Shown here piece after piece: positions 13,924 to 22,195 of a DNA stretch of 22,195 nt. Where the stretch lies: NCBI GenBank assembly GCA_002361935.1, contig DESD01000063.1, positions 1 to 22,195 of the forward strand. The letters are read 5' to 3'. Position numbers and translations under genes: made by a program. The notes beneath the pieces are model-generated. The model was not told where the DNA came from. It made no database searches and saw only the letters and a program-made list of their open reading frames with translations. Position 1 is the stretch's first letter, and each line of letters opens with the position of its first letter. This DNA is from Ruminococcaceae bacterium UBA3323 (GTDB taxonomy: Bacteria; Bacillota; Clostridia; Oscillospirales; Acutalibacteraceae).

Positions 13924-14998
13924 CAAAAAAATCGTTCTTGAAAACGGCAGTGAGTTTTACGGCTATTCCTTTGGTGCAGACAGAGAAGCTGTTAATGAGC
14001 TTGTTTTCAATACTTCAATGGTAGGTTATCAGGAAATCATTTCCGATCCGTCCTATACCGATCAGATGGTATGTATGACCTATCCGCTTATAGGAAATTA
14101 TGGCATTACGGATGAGGACTTTGAAACAAGAGTTCCTACAATGGGCGGTCTTATTGTAAGGGAATATAATGATCTTCCGTCTAATTTCCGCTACACAAAA
14201 ACACTTTCCGAGGTGCTTGATGAATATGGCATTCCCGGTATAAGCGGTGTTGATACAAGAAAGATTACAAGAATTATCCGTGATGAGGGAAGCCAGAAGG
14301 TTATCATAACAGATGCTTCAACACCTTATGAGGAAGCTCTTAAAAAGGTTAGGGAATATGCAATTCCAACGGATATGGTAAGCCGTGTAAGCTGTAAAAA
14401 GCGTTGGTATTCAAGAACGCCGAATCATAAATATGATGTTGTTGCAATAGATTGCGGCATTAAGCTGAATATCGTAAGAAAGCTTAATGAAAAGGGCTGT
14501 AATGTAACGGTTGTGCCTTATAATACAACTGCCGAAGAAATTTTAAATATGAATCCGGATGGCCTTTTCCTTTCAAACGGTCCCGGAAATCCCGAGGATG
14601 TTCAGCCCGTTATAAATGTTGTAAAGCAGCTTAAGGGCAGGCTTCCCATCTTTGGTATCTGCCTTGGTCATCAGATGATTTCTCTTGCACTCGGTGCAAA
14701 AACCTTTAAAATGAAATTTGGTCACAGAGGCGGCAATCACCCTGTTATGAATATGGAAACAGGTAAAATTGAAATTACCTCACAGAATCATTCCTATGCG
14801 GTTGATGCTGCTTCCCTTGTGGGAACAGAGCTTACCTTAACTCATAAAAACCTGCTTGATGATACGGCAGAGGGTGTTGAAAGTGCTGAAAACAAGCTTT
14901 TCTCTGTTCAGTATCATCCCGAAAGTGCTCCGGGTCCTCAGGACAGTGCGTATCTTTTTGATAAATTCATTTCGTTAATGGAAAAGGAGGCTGAGTAA
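13910..14998 (+). CDS. carA: Carbamoyl-phosphate synthase small (glutaminase) subunit
   Basis: Class I glutamine amidotransferase subunit supplying ammonia to CarB for carbamoyl phosphate synthesis. Length is 362 aa. The N-terminal CPSase_sm_chain domain occupies about residues 3-135. The GATase domain has the nucleophile C251 in GICLGHQ and H336/E338 in QYHPE. The SNGPGNPED oxyanion loop is present. The start is ATG 13910, 9 nt after AGAGGAG (13894-13900); the in-frame TTG 13904 lies only 3 nt from the RBS. The ATG lies 14 nt inside the pyrC end, giving translational coupling. Placement in the pyr operon suggests a pyrimidine-dedicated enzyme (the pyrAA role), although it may also feed arginine synthesis. 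Confidence 0.97.
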   Translation: MKPFNKKIVLENGSEFYGYSFGADREAVNELVFNTSMVGYQEIISDPSYTDQMVCMTYPLIGNYGITDEDFETRVPTMGGLIVREYNDLPSNFRYTKTLSEVLDEYGIPGISGVDTRKITRIIRDEGSQKVIITDASTPYEEALKKVREYAIPTDMVSRVSCKKRWYSRTPNHKYDVVAIDCGIKLNIVRKLNEKGCNVTVVPYNTTAEEILNMNPDGLFLSNGPGNPEDVQPVINVVKQLKGRLPIFGICLGHQMISLALGAKTFKMKFGHRGGNHPVMNMETGKIEITSQNHSYAVDAASLVGTELTLTHKNLLDDTAEGVESAENKLFSVQYHPESAPGPQDSAYLFDKFISLMEKEAE

Positions 14999-14999
14999 T

Positions 15000-17900
15000 A
15001 TGCCAAAGCGTACAGATATACATAAAATATTAGTTATCGGTTCCGGTCCTATTGTTATCGGACAGGCTGCTGAATTTGACTATTCGGGTACTCAGGCCTG
15101 CCTTTCTCTCCGTGAGGAGGGCTACGAGGTTGTACTGATTAACTCAAACCCTGCAACCATTATGACGGATACGGATATTGCCGATAAGGTTTATATGGAG
15201 CCTTTGAATTTGGAATATGTTGCAAGAATTATCCGCCATGAGCGTCCGGATGCCATTCTTCCTTCTCTTGGCGGACAAACAGGTCTTAACCTTGCTGTTC
15301 AGCTTGCAAAAAAAGGAATTCTTAAGGAATGTGATGTTGAAATTCTCGGAACACGCTTTGAAGCAATTGAGCGTGCCGAGGACAGAGAGCTTTTCAAGGA
15401 TTTGTGCGAAAAGCTCGGTGAGCCTGTTCTTCCGTCCGATATCTGCAACACGCTTGAAGAGGGCCTTGAAATAGCTGAAAAAATCGGTTATCCCGTTGTT
15501 CTTCGCCCTGCGTTTACGCTTGGCGGTACAGGCGGCGGCTTTGCCGATGATGAAGAGGAATGCCGTTTGATGCTTAAAAATGCACTTGCGTTATCTCCTG
15601 TTCATCAGGTGCTTGTTGAAAAGAGCATTAAGGGCTATAAGGAAATTGAATATGAAGTAATGCGTGATGCAAATGATACGGCAATCACAATCTGTAATAT
15701 GGAAAATATTGACCCTGTCGGTATCCACACGGGCGATTCCATTGTTGTCTGCCCGTCACAAACGCTTACAAATAAAGAATACCATATGCTCCGTGATTCT
15801 GCTTTAAGAATTATCCGTGAGCTTAATATTGAGGGCGGCTGCAATGTTCAGTTTGCACTTGATCCGCATTCCTTCCAGTATTATCTTATTGAGGTTAATC
15901 CCCGTGTGTCACGTTCATCGGCTCTTGCTTCAAAGGCATCAGGCTATCCTATTGCAAGGGTTTCGGCTAAAATTGCGGTTGGTATGCATCTTGATGAAAT
16001 TCAGATTGCAAATACGCCCGCTTCCTTTGAGCCGACTCTGGATTACGTTGTTTCAAAAATTGCCCGCTTCCCGTTTGATAAGTTTGCAGATGCAAACAAC
16101 AGCCTGAATACCCAGATGAAGGCAACGGGCGAGGTTATGGCAATCGGCAGAACGGTTGAGGAAAGCCTGCTTAAAGCCGTACGCTCTCTTGAAACAGGCG
16201 TATGCCATCTTTATTTAAGCAAATTTGATAATTATTCGGTTGAAGAGCTTTTGGATTATATTAAAATCGGTACGGATGACAGGCTTTATGCCATCGCTCA
16301 GCTTATCCGTCTGAATGTTGATTTAAACAGAATTTATAACGCAACAAAAATTGATATGTTCTTTATTGAAAAATTCAAAAATATTGTTGCATTTGAAAGC
16401 GTTATAAAAGAAAATCCGAAGAATGTTGAAGTTCTTAAGGATGCGAAGAAAATGGGTGTGTCTGATAAATTTATCGGTATGCTCTGGGGAATGAGTGAGG
16501 CTGAAATCTTTAAGCTTCGCAAGGAAAACAATATTTTCCCTGTATATAAAATGATAGATACCTGTGCTTCCGAGTTTGATTCTTATGTTCCGTATTTCTA
16601 TTCAACCTATGAAGAGGAAAATGAAAGCATTGTTTCCGATAAAAAGAAAATCATTGTTCTCGGCTCCGGACCGATCCGTATAGGTCAGGGTGTTGAATTT
16701 GATTATTCAACGGTTCACGCAATCTGGTCTATCCGTGAGGCCGGCTATGAGGCAATTATCATCAATAACAATCCCGAAACGGTTTCAACAGATTATACAA
16801 CCTCTGATAAGCTCTATTTTGAGCCGTTAACCGTTGAAGATGTTATGAATGTTATTGAGCTTGAAAATCCAATGGGCATTGTTGTATCCCTCGGCGGTCA
16901 GACTGCAATTAACCTTGCACCTCCGCTTGATGCACTCGGTGTCCCGATTATAGGCACGGATGTTGCAGCGATTGATAAGGCTGAAAACCGTGATTCGTTT
17001 GAAAAGGTTATGACAGAGCTTGGAATTCCTCAGCCGAAAGGACAGGCAGTAACCAGAATTGAAGATGGTGTAAAGGCAGCCGAAAAAATCGGCTATCCCG
17101 TTCTTGTGCGCCCTTCCTTCGTTCTCGGTGGCAGAGCAATGCAGATTGTTGCCGGTGAGGAAAGCCTGCGCCATTATCTGCAGACCGCTGTTGAAATCAA
17201 TACCGAGCAGCCGGTTCTTGTTGATAAATATATTATGGGCAAAGAGCTTGAGGTAGATGCAATCTGCGACGGTGAGGATGTATTTATTCCGGGAATTATG
17301 GAGCACGTTGAAAGAACGGGTGTTCACAGCGGCGACTCTATTTCGGTTTATCCAACCTTTGATGTTTCACAGGAGGTTAAGGATAAGATTATTGATTATA
17401 CAGTTAAGCTTGGCAGGGCAATCGGAATTATCGGCCTTTATAATATTCAGTTTATTGCAGATGCAAATGATGATGTTTTTGTTATTGAGGTTAATCCCCG
17501 TTCATCAAGAACTGTGCCGTTCCTTTCAAAAGCAACCTCGGTTCCTATGGCGCATATTGCAACGCAGGTTATTCTTGGCCACAGCCTGAAAGAGCAGGGC
17601 ATAATGGAAATCTATCCTGCAGAAAAGAAACGCTGGTATGTTAAGGCACCTGCTTTCTCGTTCTCCAAATTAAAGGGTATGGATACCTATCTTTCTCCTG
17701 AAATGAAATCAACAGGCGAAGCAATCGGCTATGATAAATCCCTCAACAGAGCACTTTATAAGGCAATTCAGGCAAGCGGTCTTAATGTGTCAAATTACGG
17801 CACTGTGCTTGTTACAATTGCCGATATGGACAAGCCGACGGCTCTTCCTCTTATCCGCCGCTTTTATGAGCTTGGCTTTAATATTGAAGCAACGGAGGGA

Positions 17901-18188
17901 ACAGCAAGGTTCCTGAAAGAGCATGGCATAAGAACAAGAATCCGTGCAAAATTAACAAGTGACGGCAGTGATGAAATTCTGATGGCACTTCGCCAAGGGC
18001 ATATTGCTTATGTTATAAACACGATTGATGTAAGCCACGGCGACAGCCATTCAGACGGTTCAGAAATCCGCCGTGCAGCAGTTGAAAATAATGTAACTAT
18101 GTTTACATCTCTTGATACGGTAAAGGTTCTTCTTGATGTTCTTGAAGAAATAACACTGGGCGTGTCAACAATTAATGCAGAAGATTAA
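15000..18188 (+). CDS. carB: Carbamoyl-phosphate synthase large subunit
   Basis: Makes carbamoyl phosphate from bicarbonate, ammonia and two ATP with CarA. Length 1062 aa, normal for the family. Two homologous ATP-grasp halves are visible: GSGPIVIGQAAEFDYSGTQ near the N terminus and GSGPIRIGQGVEFDYS starting at residue 555. Each is followed by NPRVSRSSALASKA-like or NPRSSRTVPFLSKAT active-site stretches. The oligomerisation domain lies between (about 400-545). The C-terminal 130 residues are the MGS-like allosteric domain (GTARFLKEHGI), where UMP or IMP act in other bacteria. The start follows AAAGGAGG at the carA end with a 1-nt intergenic gap. The gene is followed by pyrK after 13 nt. Confidence 0.98.
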   Translation: MPKRTDIHKILVIGSGPIVIGQAAEFDYSGTQACLSLREEGYEVVLINSNPATIMTDTDIADKVYMEPLNLEYVARIIRHERPDAILPSLGGQTGLNLAVQLAKKGILKECDVEILGTRFEAIERAEDRELFKDLCEKLGEPVLPSDICNTLEEGLEIAEKIGYPVVLRPAFTLGGTGGGFADDEEECRLMLKNALALSPVHQVLVEKSIKGYKEIEYEVMRDANDTAITICNMENIDPVGIHTGDSIVVCPSQTLTNKEYHMLRDSALRIIRELNIEGGCNVQFALDPHSFQYYLIEVNPRVSRSSALASKASGYPIARVSAKIAVGMHLDEIQIANTPASFEPTLDYVVSKIARFPFDKFADANNSLNTQMKATGEVMAIGRTVEESLLKAVRSLETGVCHLYLSKFDNYSVEELLDYIKIGTDDRLYAIAQLIRLNVDLNRIYNATKIDMFFIEKFKNIVAFESVIKENPKNVEVLKDAKKMGVSDKFIGMLWGMSEAEIFKLRKENNIFPVYKMIDTCASEFDSYVPYFYSTYEEENESIVSDKKKIIVLGSGPIRIGQGVEFDYSTVHAIWSIREAGYEAIIINNNPETVSTDYTTSDKLYFEPLTVEDVMNVIELENPMGIVVSLGGQTAINLAPPLDALGVPIIGTDVAAIDKAENRDSFEKVMTELGIPQPKGQAVTRIEDGVKAAEKIGYPVLVRPSFVLGGRAMQIVAGEESLRHYLQTAVEINTEQPVLVDKYIMGKELEVDAICDGEDVFIPGIMEHVERTGVHSGDSISVYPTFDVSQEVKDKIIDYTVKLGRAIGIIGLYNIQFIADANDDVFVIEVNPRSSRTVPFLSKATSVPMAHIATQVILGHSLKEQGIMEIYPAEKKRWYVKAPAFSFSKLKGMDTYLSPEMKSTGEAIGYDKSLNRALYKAIQASGLNVSNYGTVLVTIADMDKPTALPLIRRFYELGFNIEATEGTARFLKEHGIRTRIRAKLTSDGSDEILMALRQGHIAYVINTIDVSHGDSHSDGSEIRRAAVENNVTMFTSLDTVKVLLDVLEEITLGVSTINAED

Positions 18189-18201
18189 TTCGGAGTAGCT
18201 T

Positions 18202-18930
18202 ATGTATAAACAGGATATTTACAAAATAATTGAAAATACGGCATTAACCAAGGATGTTTATAAAATGATTCTTGAGGGGGATACGCAATATATTACCGCT
18301 CCGGGTCAGTTTATTAATCTGAAATTAGAGGGCAAATTTCTCCGCCGTCCGATTTCAGTCTGTGATTATGATGATGAAACAATCACAATCATTTATAAGG
18401 TAGTCGGCGGAGGAACGGAGCAGATGTCCCTGATGTCGGCAGGCGAAAAGCTTGACTGCTTAACAGGTCTTGGAAACGGCTATGATATCAGCAAATCAAA
18501 ATCACCGCTTGTTATCGGCGGCGGAGTCGGTGTTCCGCCGATGTATCATTTAACAAAATGCCTTATTGCAGACGGTCAGAAGCCAACTGTTATTCTCGGC
18601 TTCAATACGAAAGCGGAAATCTTCTATGAAAAAGAATTCAAAGCTTTGGGGATTGATGTTATTATAACTACGGCAGACGGCTCATACGGCATTCAGGGCT
18701 TTGTAACAGACGCTCTGCCTGAAAGCTATGATTATTTCTACACCTGCGGTCCAATGCCGATGTTCCGGGCTATTGAACAAACGGTTACAACCTCGGGGCA
18801 GTACAGCTTTGAAGAAAGAATGGGCTGCGGTTTCGGTGCCTGTATGGGATGCTCCTGTAAAACAAAATACGGCAGCAAGCGAATCTGCAAGGACGGTCCT
18901 GTTCTTGAAAGGGAGGAGATTGTATGGTAG
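18202..18930 (+). CDS. pyrK: Dihydroorotate dehydrogenase electron-transfer subunit
   Basis: FAD and [2Fe-2S] subunit that passes electrons from the PyrD FMN to NAD+ in the class 1B dihydroorotate dehydrogenase heterotetramer. Length 242 aa. The ferredoxin-reductase-like FAD domain shows RRPISVCDYD. The NAD domain has GGGVGVPPMYHL. The cluster motif near the C terminus uses C209, C214, C217 and C229 (GCGFGACMGC...RICKDGP), with an additional C219. RBS CGGAG (18191-18195). The last 7 nt overlap pyrD. Presence with pyrD marks an NAD-dependent enzyme suited to an anaerobe. Confidence 0.97.
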   Translation: MYKQDIYKIIENTALTKDVYKMILEGDTQYITAPGQFINLKLEGKFLRRPISVCDYDDETITIIYKVVGGGTEQMSLMSAGEKLDCLTGLGNGYDISKSKSPLVIGGGVGVPPMYHLTKCLIADGQKPTVILGFNTKAEIFYEKEFKALGIDVIITTADGSYGIQGFVTDALPESYDYFYTCGPMPMFRAIEQTVTTSGQYSFEERMGCGFGACMGCSCKTKYGSKRICKDGPVLEREEIVW

Positions 18931-19835
18931 ATTTATCGGTAAACCTCTGTGGCATGGAAATGGATAATCCTGTTGTTCCTGCAAGCGGAACTTTCGGTTT
19001 CGGAAAGGAATTCAAGGATTTCTATGACATAAATATTCTCGGTTCTTTTTCATTCAAGGGAACAACAAAAGATGCACGCTTCGGAAATCCAACACCCCGT
19101 ATTGCTGAATGTGAACAGGGTATGATTAATGCTGTAGGGCTTCAGAATCCCGGTGTTCATCATGTTATTGAGCATGAGCTGCCCGAAATGAAAGCGTATT
19201 TTCATAAAAAGGTTATAGCAAATGTAAGCGGCTTTTCCGTTGAGGATTATGCTTATACCTGTGCGCTTCTTGATAAAGAAGAGCAGGTAGGCCTTTTAGA
19301 GGTTAATATCAGCTGCCCGAATGTTCACGGCGGCGGAATGAGCTTCGGTACGCAGCCTGAATGTGCGGCTGAGGTTACAAGAGCGGTAAAGGCCGTTACA
19401 ACAAAGCCTGTTATTATAAAACTTTCTCCGAATGTAACGGATATTGTTGCAATTGCAAAAGCGTGTGAGGAAGCGGGGGCAGACGGTATCTGCCTTATCA
19501 ATACGCTGCTTGGCATGAGAATAGATTTAAAACGCAGAGCCCCTGTTATTGCAAATAAAATGGGCGGCTTCAGCGGAAATGCAGTTTTCCCTGTTGCCGT
19601 AAGAATGGTTTATCAGGTTGCTAAAGCCTGCAATATTCCCGTTATGGGCTGCGGCGGTGTTTCATCGGCTAAGGATGTTATTGAAATGATGATGGCAGGC
19701 GCAACAGCCGTTCAGGTTGGTGCGGCAAATCTTGTAGACCCATATGTCTGCAAAACGATTATAGAAGAATTGCCAAGGGAATGCGAAAAGCTTGGCATAA
19801 ATAAATTAAGTGATATTATAGGAGTGGTTGATTAA
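18924..19835 (+). CDS. pyrD: Dihydroorotate dehydrogenase, class 1B catalytic subunit
   Basis: FMN TIM-barrel enzyme oxidising dihydroorotate to orotate, fourth UMP step, in the cytosol with PyrK. Length 303 aa. The catalytic base is Cys131 in NISCPNVHGGG, as in class 1 enzymes (class 2 use Ser). Other family stretches: MDNPVVPASGTFGFG, GLQNPGVHHV, and the FMN-phosphate loop MGCGGVSSAKDV. GGGAGGAGA lies just upstream of the ATG, which is within the pyrK end (7-nt overlap). The stop shares its last base with the pyrF start (TAATG). Confidence 0.97.
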   Translation: MVDLSVNLCGMEMDNPVVPASGTFGFGKEFKDFYDINILGSFSFKGTTKDARFGNPTPRIAECEQGMINAVGLQNPGVHHVIEHELPEMKAYFHKKVIANVSGFSVEDYAYTCALLDKEEQVGLLEVNISCPNVHGGGMSFGTQPECAAEVTRAVKAVTTKPVIIKLSPNVTDIVAIAKACEEAGADGICLINTLLGMRIDLKRRAPVIANKMGGFSGNAVFPVAVRMVYQVAKACNIPVMGCGGVSSAKDVIEMMMAGATAVQVGAANLVDPYVCKTIIEELPRECEKLGINKLSDIIGVVD

Positions 19836-20533
19836 TGGGTAAGGATGTAATTATTGCATGCGATTTCAGCAGTGCGAAGGATACTTTTGATTTTCTCGAT
19901 AAATTTACAGAGGAAAAGCCTTTTGTAAAAATCGGAATGGAGCTTTACTATGCGGAAGGTCCTTCAATTGTCAGGGAAATCAAAAAAAGAGGTCATAAGA
20001 TTTTCCTTGATTTAAAGCTTCACGATATTCCGAACACAGTTAAAAAGGCGATGTCTGTTTTATCTTCTCTTGATGTTGATATGACAAATCTTCATGCAGC
20101 AGGTACAGTAGATATGATGAAGGCTGCCGTTGATGGCTTAACGAAAGAGGATGGCACACGCCCGATTCTTATCGCCGTAACTCAGCTCACCTCAACAAGC
20201 GAGGAACGAATGCAGAATGAGCTTCTTATCAACGCTTCCATTAATGATACAATTGTTAAGTACGCGGAAAATGCGAAGCTTGCAGGGCTGGACGGTGTTG
20301 TCTGCTCTCCTCTTGAGGCTGGTATGGTTAAGGACGCCTGTGGTAAGCAGTTTGTTACCGTAACTCCCGGTGTTCGTTTTGCAGACGGCGAGGTAGGCGA
20401 TCAGGTAAGAGTAACAACGCCTGCCAAGGCAAAGGAAATCGGCTCGGATTATATCGTAGTCGGCAGACCTGTAACACAGGCAGCGGATCCTGTAGCTGCA
20501 TACAGAAGATGTGTTGAAGAATTTGTTGGATAA
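19835..20533 (+). CDS. pyrF: Orotidine 5'-phosphate decarboxylase
   Basis: Decarboxylates OMP to UMP, the final step. Length 232 aa, typical of the short bacterial (group I) TIM-barrel form. The catalytic Asp-Lys-Asp triad is in DLKLHDIPNT (D59, K61, D64), with KIGMEL earlier supplying the other Lys. The phosphate-binding end VTPGVRFADG and YIVVGRPVTQA are intact. It overlaps pyrD by 1 nt, so translation is probably coupled, and pyrE follows after 24 nt with its own strong RBS. In many Firmicutes pyrF and pyrE are adjacent, as here. Confidence 0.97.
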   Translation: MGKDVIIACDFSSAKDTFDFLDKFTEEKPFVKIGMELYYAEGPSIVREIKKRGHKIFLDLKLHDIPNTVKKAMSVLSSLDVDMTNLHAAGTVDMMKAAVDGLTKEDGTRPILIAVTQLTSTSEERMQNELLINASINDTIVKYAENAKLAGLDGVVCSPLEAGMVKDACGKQFVTVTPGVRFADGEVGDQVRVTTPAKAKEIGSDYIVVGRPVTQAADPVAAYRRCVEEFVG

Positions 20534-20557
20534 GATTAACGTATAGGAGGATATATA

Positions 20558-21214
20558 ATGGAAAGCTATAAAAGAGAATTTATTAAGTTTCTTGAGGATG
20601 CAGGCGTTTTAAAATTCGGCGATTTTACCGCAAAAAGCGGAAGAAAAATTCCGTATTTTATTAATGCAGGCGATATTAAAACAGGCAAGCAGATACAGAA
20701 GCTCGGCGAGTTTTATGCAAAGGCTTATTTTGAAAAGGTAGGCAATAAAAAGGCCGTTCTTTACGGTCCGGCATATAAAGGCATTCCGATTGCTGTTTCC
20801 GTTGCCGTTGCTCTTGCAAAAGAAGGCCTTGATGTTCCTTTCTTCTTCAACAGAAAAGAAGAGAAGGATCACGGCGAGGGCGGTGTTTTTGTTGGTTATA
20901 AGCCGCAGGCAGGCGAGGATATCGTTATTGTAGAGGATGTTGTAACCGCAGGAACGGCAATCAGAGAAAGCATGGCGATCCTTTCAAAGCTTGAGGGCAC
21001 AAAGGTTGCCGCAACCTTCGTTATGGTAGACAGAAAAGAGAAAGGCCAAACAGATAAATCTGCAATTGCAGAGGTTGCGGATGAGTACGGCTTTCCTGTT
21101 TATTCCGTTGTGGATGTTTATGATATCATTGAGTATCTTGAAGAAAACGAAGCAAACCGCGAAAACGTTGAGCGTATTAAAAAATATCTTGAAGTAAACG
21201 GTGCAAAAGCATAA
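20558..21214 (+). CDS. pyrE: Orotate phosphoribosyltransferase
   Basis: Joins orotate and PRPP to form OMP, fifth UMP step. Length 218 aa. The PRPP-binding motif is IVIVEDVVTAGT (122-133). The catalytic loop RKEEKDHGEGG contains the mobile-loop Lys and His residues used in the reaction. YFINAGDIKTG is the N-terminal orotate-side stretch. AGGAGG (20545-20550) is 7 nt before ATG, one of the best RBSs in the operon. The 39-nt gap to pyrB holds only the pyrB RBS. Confidence 0.96.
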   Translation: MESYKREFIKFLEDAGVLKFGDFTAKSGRKIPYFINAGDIKTGKQIQKLGEFYAKAYFEKVGNKKAVLYGPAYKGIPIAVSVAVALAKEGLDVPFFFNRKEEKDHGEGGVFVGYKPQAGEDIVIVEDVVTAGTAIRESMAILSKLEGTKVAATFVMVDRKEKGQTDKSAIAEVADEYGFPVYSVVDVYDIIEYLEENEANRENVERIKKYLEVNGAKA

Positions 21215-21253
21215 GGCGGTAAAAGATAAATCTTATTTGAAAGGACTATAAAT

Positions 21254-22177
21254 ATGCGTCACTTGTTGGATACAACAGATTTATCTGTAAAGGAAATTGA
21301 TGATTTAATTGCACTTGCAATGGATATCATCGACAATAAAGAAAAATACTGCAGTGTCTGCAGCGGCAAAAAGCTTGCAACTCTTTTCTTTGAGCCAAGC
21401 ACAAGAACAAGGCTTTCCTTTGAAGCGGCAATGATGGAGCTTGGCGGTAATGTTCTCGGCTTTTCCGAGGCGGCTTCTTCAAGCGCCTCAAAGGGCGAAA
21501 CAGTAGGGGATACCATTAAAATTGTTTCCTGCTATGCGGATATTATTGCAATGCGCCATCCGCTTGAGGGTGCGCCGAGAGTTGCTTCTTATAAAAGCGA
21601 TGTTCCTGTTATCAATGCCGGCGATGGCGGCCACAGCCATCCAACCCAGACCTTAACGGATTTGCTTACAATCTTCCGTGAAAAGGGAAGATTTGATAAT
21701 TTAACAATCGGTCTTTGCGGCGATTTGAAATTCGGAAGAACCGTTCACAGCCTGATTAAGGCTATGTGCCGTTACAGCAATATCAAATTTGTGCTGATTT
21801 CTCCCAAGGAGCTGTCTGTTCCCGATTATATCAAAACAGACTATCTTGAGGAAAAGGGAATGGAATATATTGAAACCGAGGATATGGAGGCTGCAATGCC
21901 TTCTCTTGATATTCTTTATATGACAAGAATTCAGCGTGAACGCTTTTTCTCTGAGGATGAATATTTAAAGCATAAGGATGCGTTTATTCTTGATGTGGAT
22001 AAGCTTGAAAATGCAAAGCCCGATTTAACCATCATGCATCCGCTTCCAAGAGTTAACGAGATTACAACCGCTGTTGATGATGACCCAAGAGCAAAGTATT
22101 TTGAACAGGCATTAAACGGTAAATATATCCGTATGGCGCTTATCATAACGCTTCTGAAATGGGGAGGTGTTCTGTAA
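21254..22177 (+). CDS. pyrB: Aspartate carbamoyltransferase catalytic subunit
   Basis: Condenses carbamoyl phosphate with aspartate, second UMP step. Length 307 aa. The carbamoyl-phosphate site is FEPSTRTRLSFE (45-56). MRHPLEGAPRV and GDGGHSHPTQTLTDL follow. The aspartate-binding HPLPRVNEI begins at H262. RBS AAAGGA (about 21239-21244) is 9 nt before ATG. The stop overlaps the next start by 1 nt, and GGGGAGG (22161-22167) precedes it. The size and the following gene suggest the class B, PyrI-associated holoenzyme rather than the PyrR-era Bacillus type of free trimers. Confidence 0.98.
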   Translation: MRHLLDTTDLSVKEIDDLIALAMDIIDNKEKYCSVCSGKKLATLFFEPSTRTRLSFEAAMMELGGNVLGFSEAASSSASKGETVGDTIKIVSCYADIIAMRHPLEGAPRVASYKSDVPVINAGDGGHSHPTQTLTDLLTIFREKGRFDNLTIGLCGDLKFGRTVHSLIKAMCRYSNIKFVLISPKELSVPDYIKTDYLEEKGMEYIETEDMEAAMPSLDILYMTRIQRERFFSEDEYLKHKDAFILDVDKLENAKPDLTIMHPLPRVNEITTAVDDDPRAKYFEQALNGKYIRMALIITLLKWGGVL

Positions 22178-22195
22178 TGAAAATTGATGAAATTG
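22177..22195 (+). CDS. pyrI: Start of next gene, probably ATCase regulatory subunit (partial)
   Basis: An ATG at 22177 overlaps the pyrB stop (TAATG) and follows GGGGAGG with 9-nt spacing, so a gene certainly could begin here. Only MKIDEI is visible before the window ends. PyrI proteins often begin with a similar M-x-I-D-x-I stretch, and pyrI commonly follows pyrB in Clostridia. Gene presence is well supported; the identity is an inference from position and six residues. Confidence 0.6.

Noticed and set aside
16827..17327. 166-aa minus-strand open frame
   Set aside because: Lies fully antisense to carB, with no recognisable motifs or start signals.
1..22195. tRNA, rRNA, CRISPR array, IS element or prophage
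   Set aside because: No tRNA-like or rRNA sequence, no regularly spaced repeats, and no transposase, integrase or phage gene was seen on either strand.

Overview
The window reads as chromosome of a low-to-moderate G+C Gram-positive bacterium, most likely a gut-type member of the Clostridia (possibly Oscillospirales/Ruminococcaceae). This rests on a perfect CIRCE element upstream of htpG, AGGAGG-type ribosome binding sites, TTGACA/TATAAT promoters, U-tract terminators, and a pyrimidine operon with a class 1B dihydroorotate dehydrogenase (pyrK-pyrD). The taxonomic call is inferred from gene content and style, not from a marker gene.

Region 1 (1-4279): a hairpin closes whatever lies left of the window. 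htpG (Hsp90) follows, under a sigma-A promoter overlapped by CIRCE. Next comes a short promoter-hairpin-terminator leader in front of a MATE efflux pump gene, which is 2 nt from a cytidylate kinase-like gene. The leader looks like a transcription attenuator. A guanidine-IV (mepA-type) riboswitch is a reasonable but unproven identity.

Region 2 (4280-11581): a small XRE-family regulator on the minus strand is divergent from a six-gene plus-strand operon. Two TGTTAC/GTAACA-cored palindromes cover the regulator's own promoter. The operon encodes an amino-acid adenylation enzyme (DltA-like), a fold-III PLP decarboxylase, a DltC-like carrier protein, a DltB/AlgI-like MBOAT acyltransferase, and two tandem membrane-anchored SGNH proteins. 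Together they look like a Dlt-type machine that activates an amino acid, may decarboxylate it (perhaps on the carrier), and passes the product through the membrane to an extracellular polymer. The built-in decarboxylase and changed substrate-pocket residues suggest the group added is not D-alanine. This is the most interesting part of the window.

Region 3 (11595-12491, minus): a PfkB-family sugar or nucleoside kinase converges on the Dlt-like operon and shares its bidirectional terminator.

Region 4 (12590-22195, plus): a near-complete de novo UMP operon in the order pyrC-carA-carB-pyrK-pyrD-pyrF-pyrE-pyrB, then the first codons of a further gene, probably pyrI. Genes are tightly packed or overlap. 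It starts from a strong promoter with a leader of only about 24 nt, so no PyrR-type attenuator fits there. The operon covers every step from bicarbonate, glutamine and aspartate to UMP.
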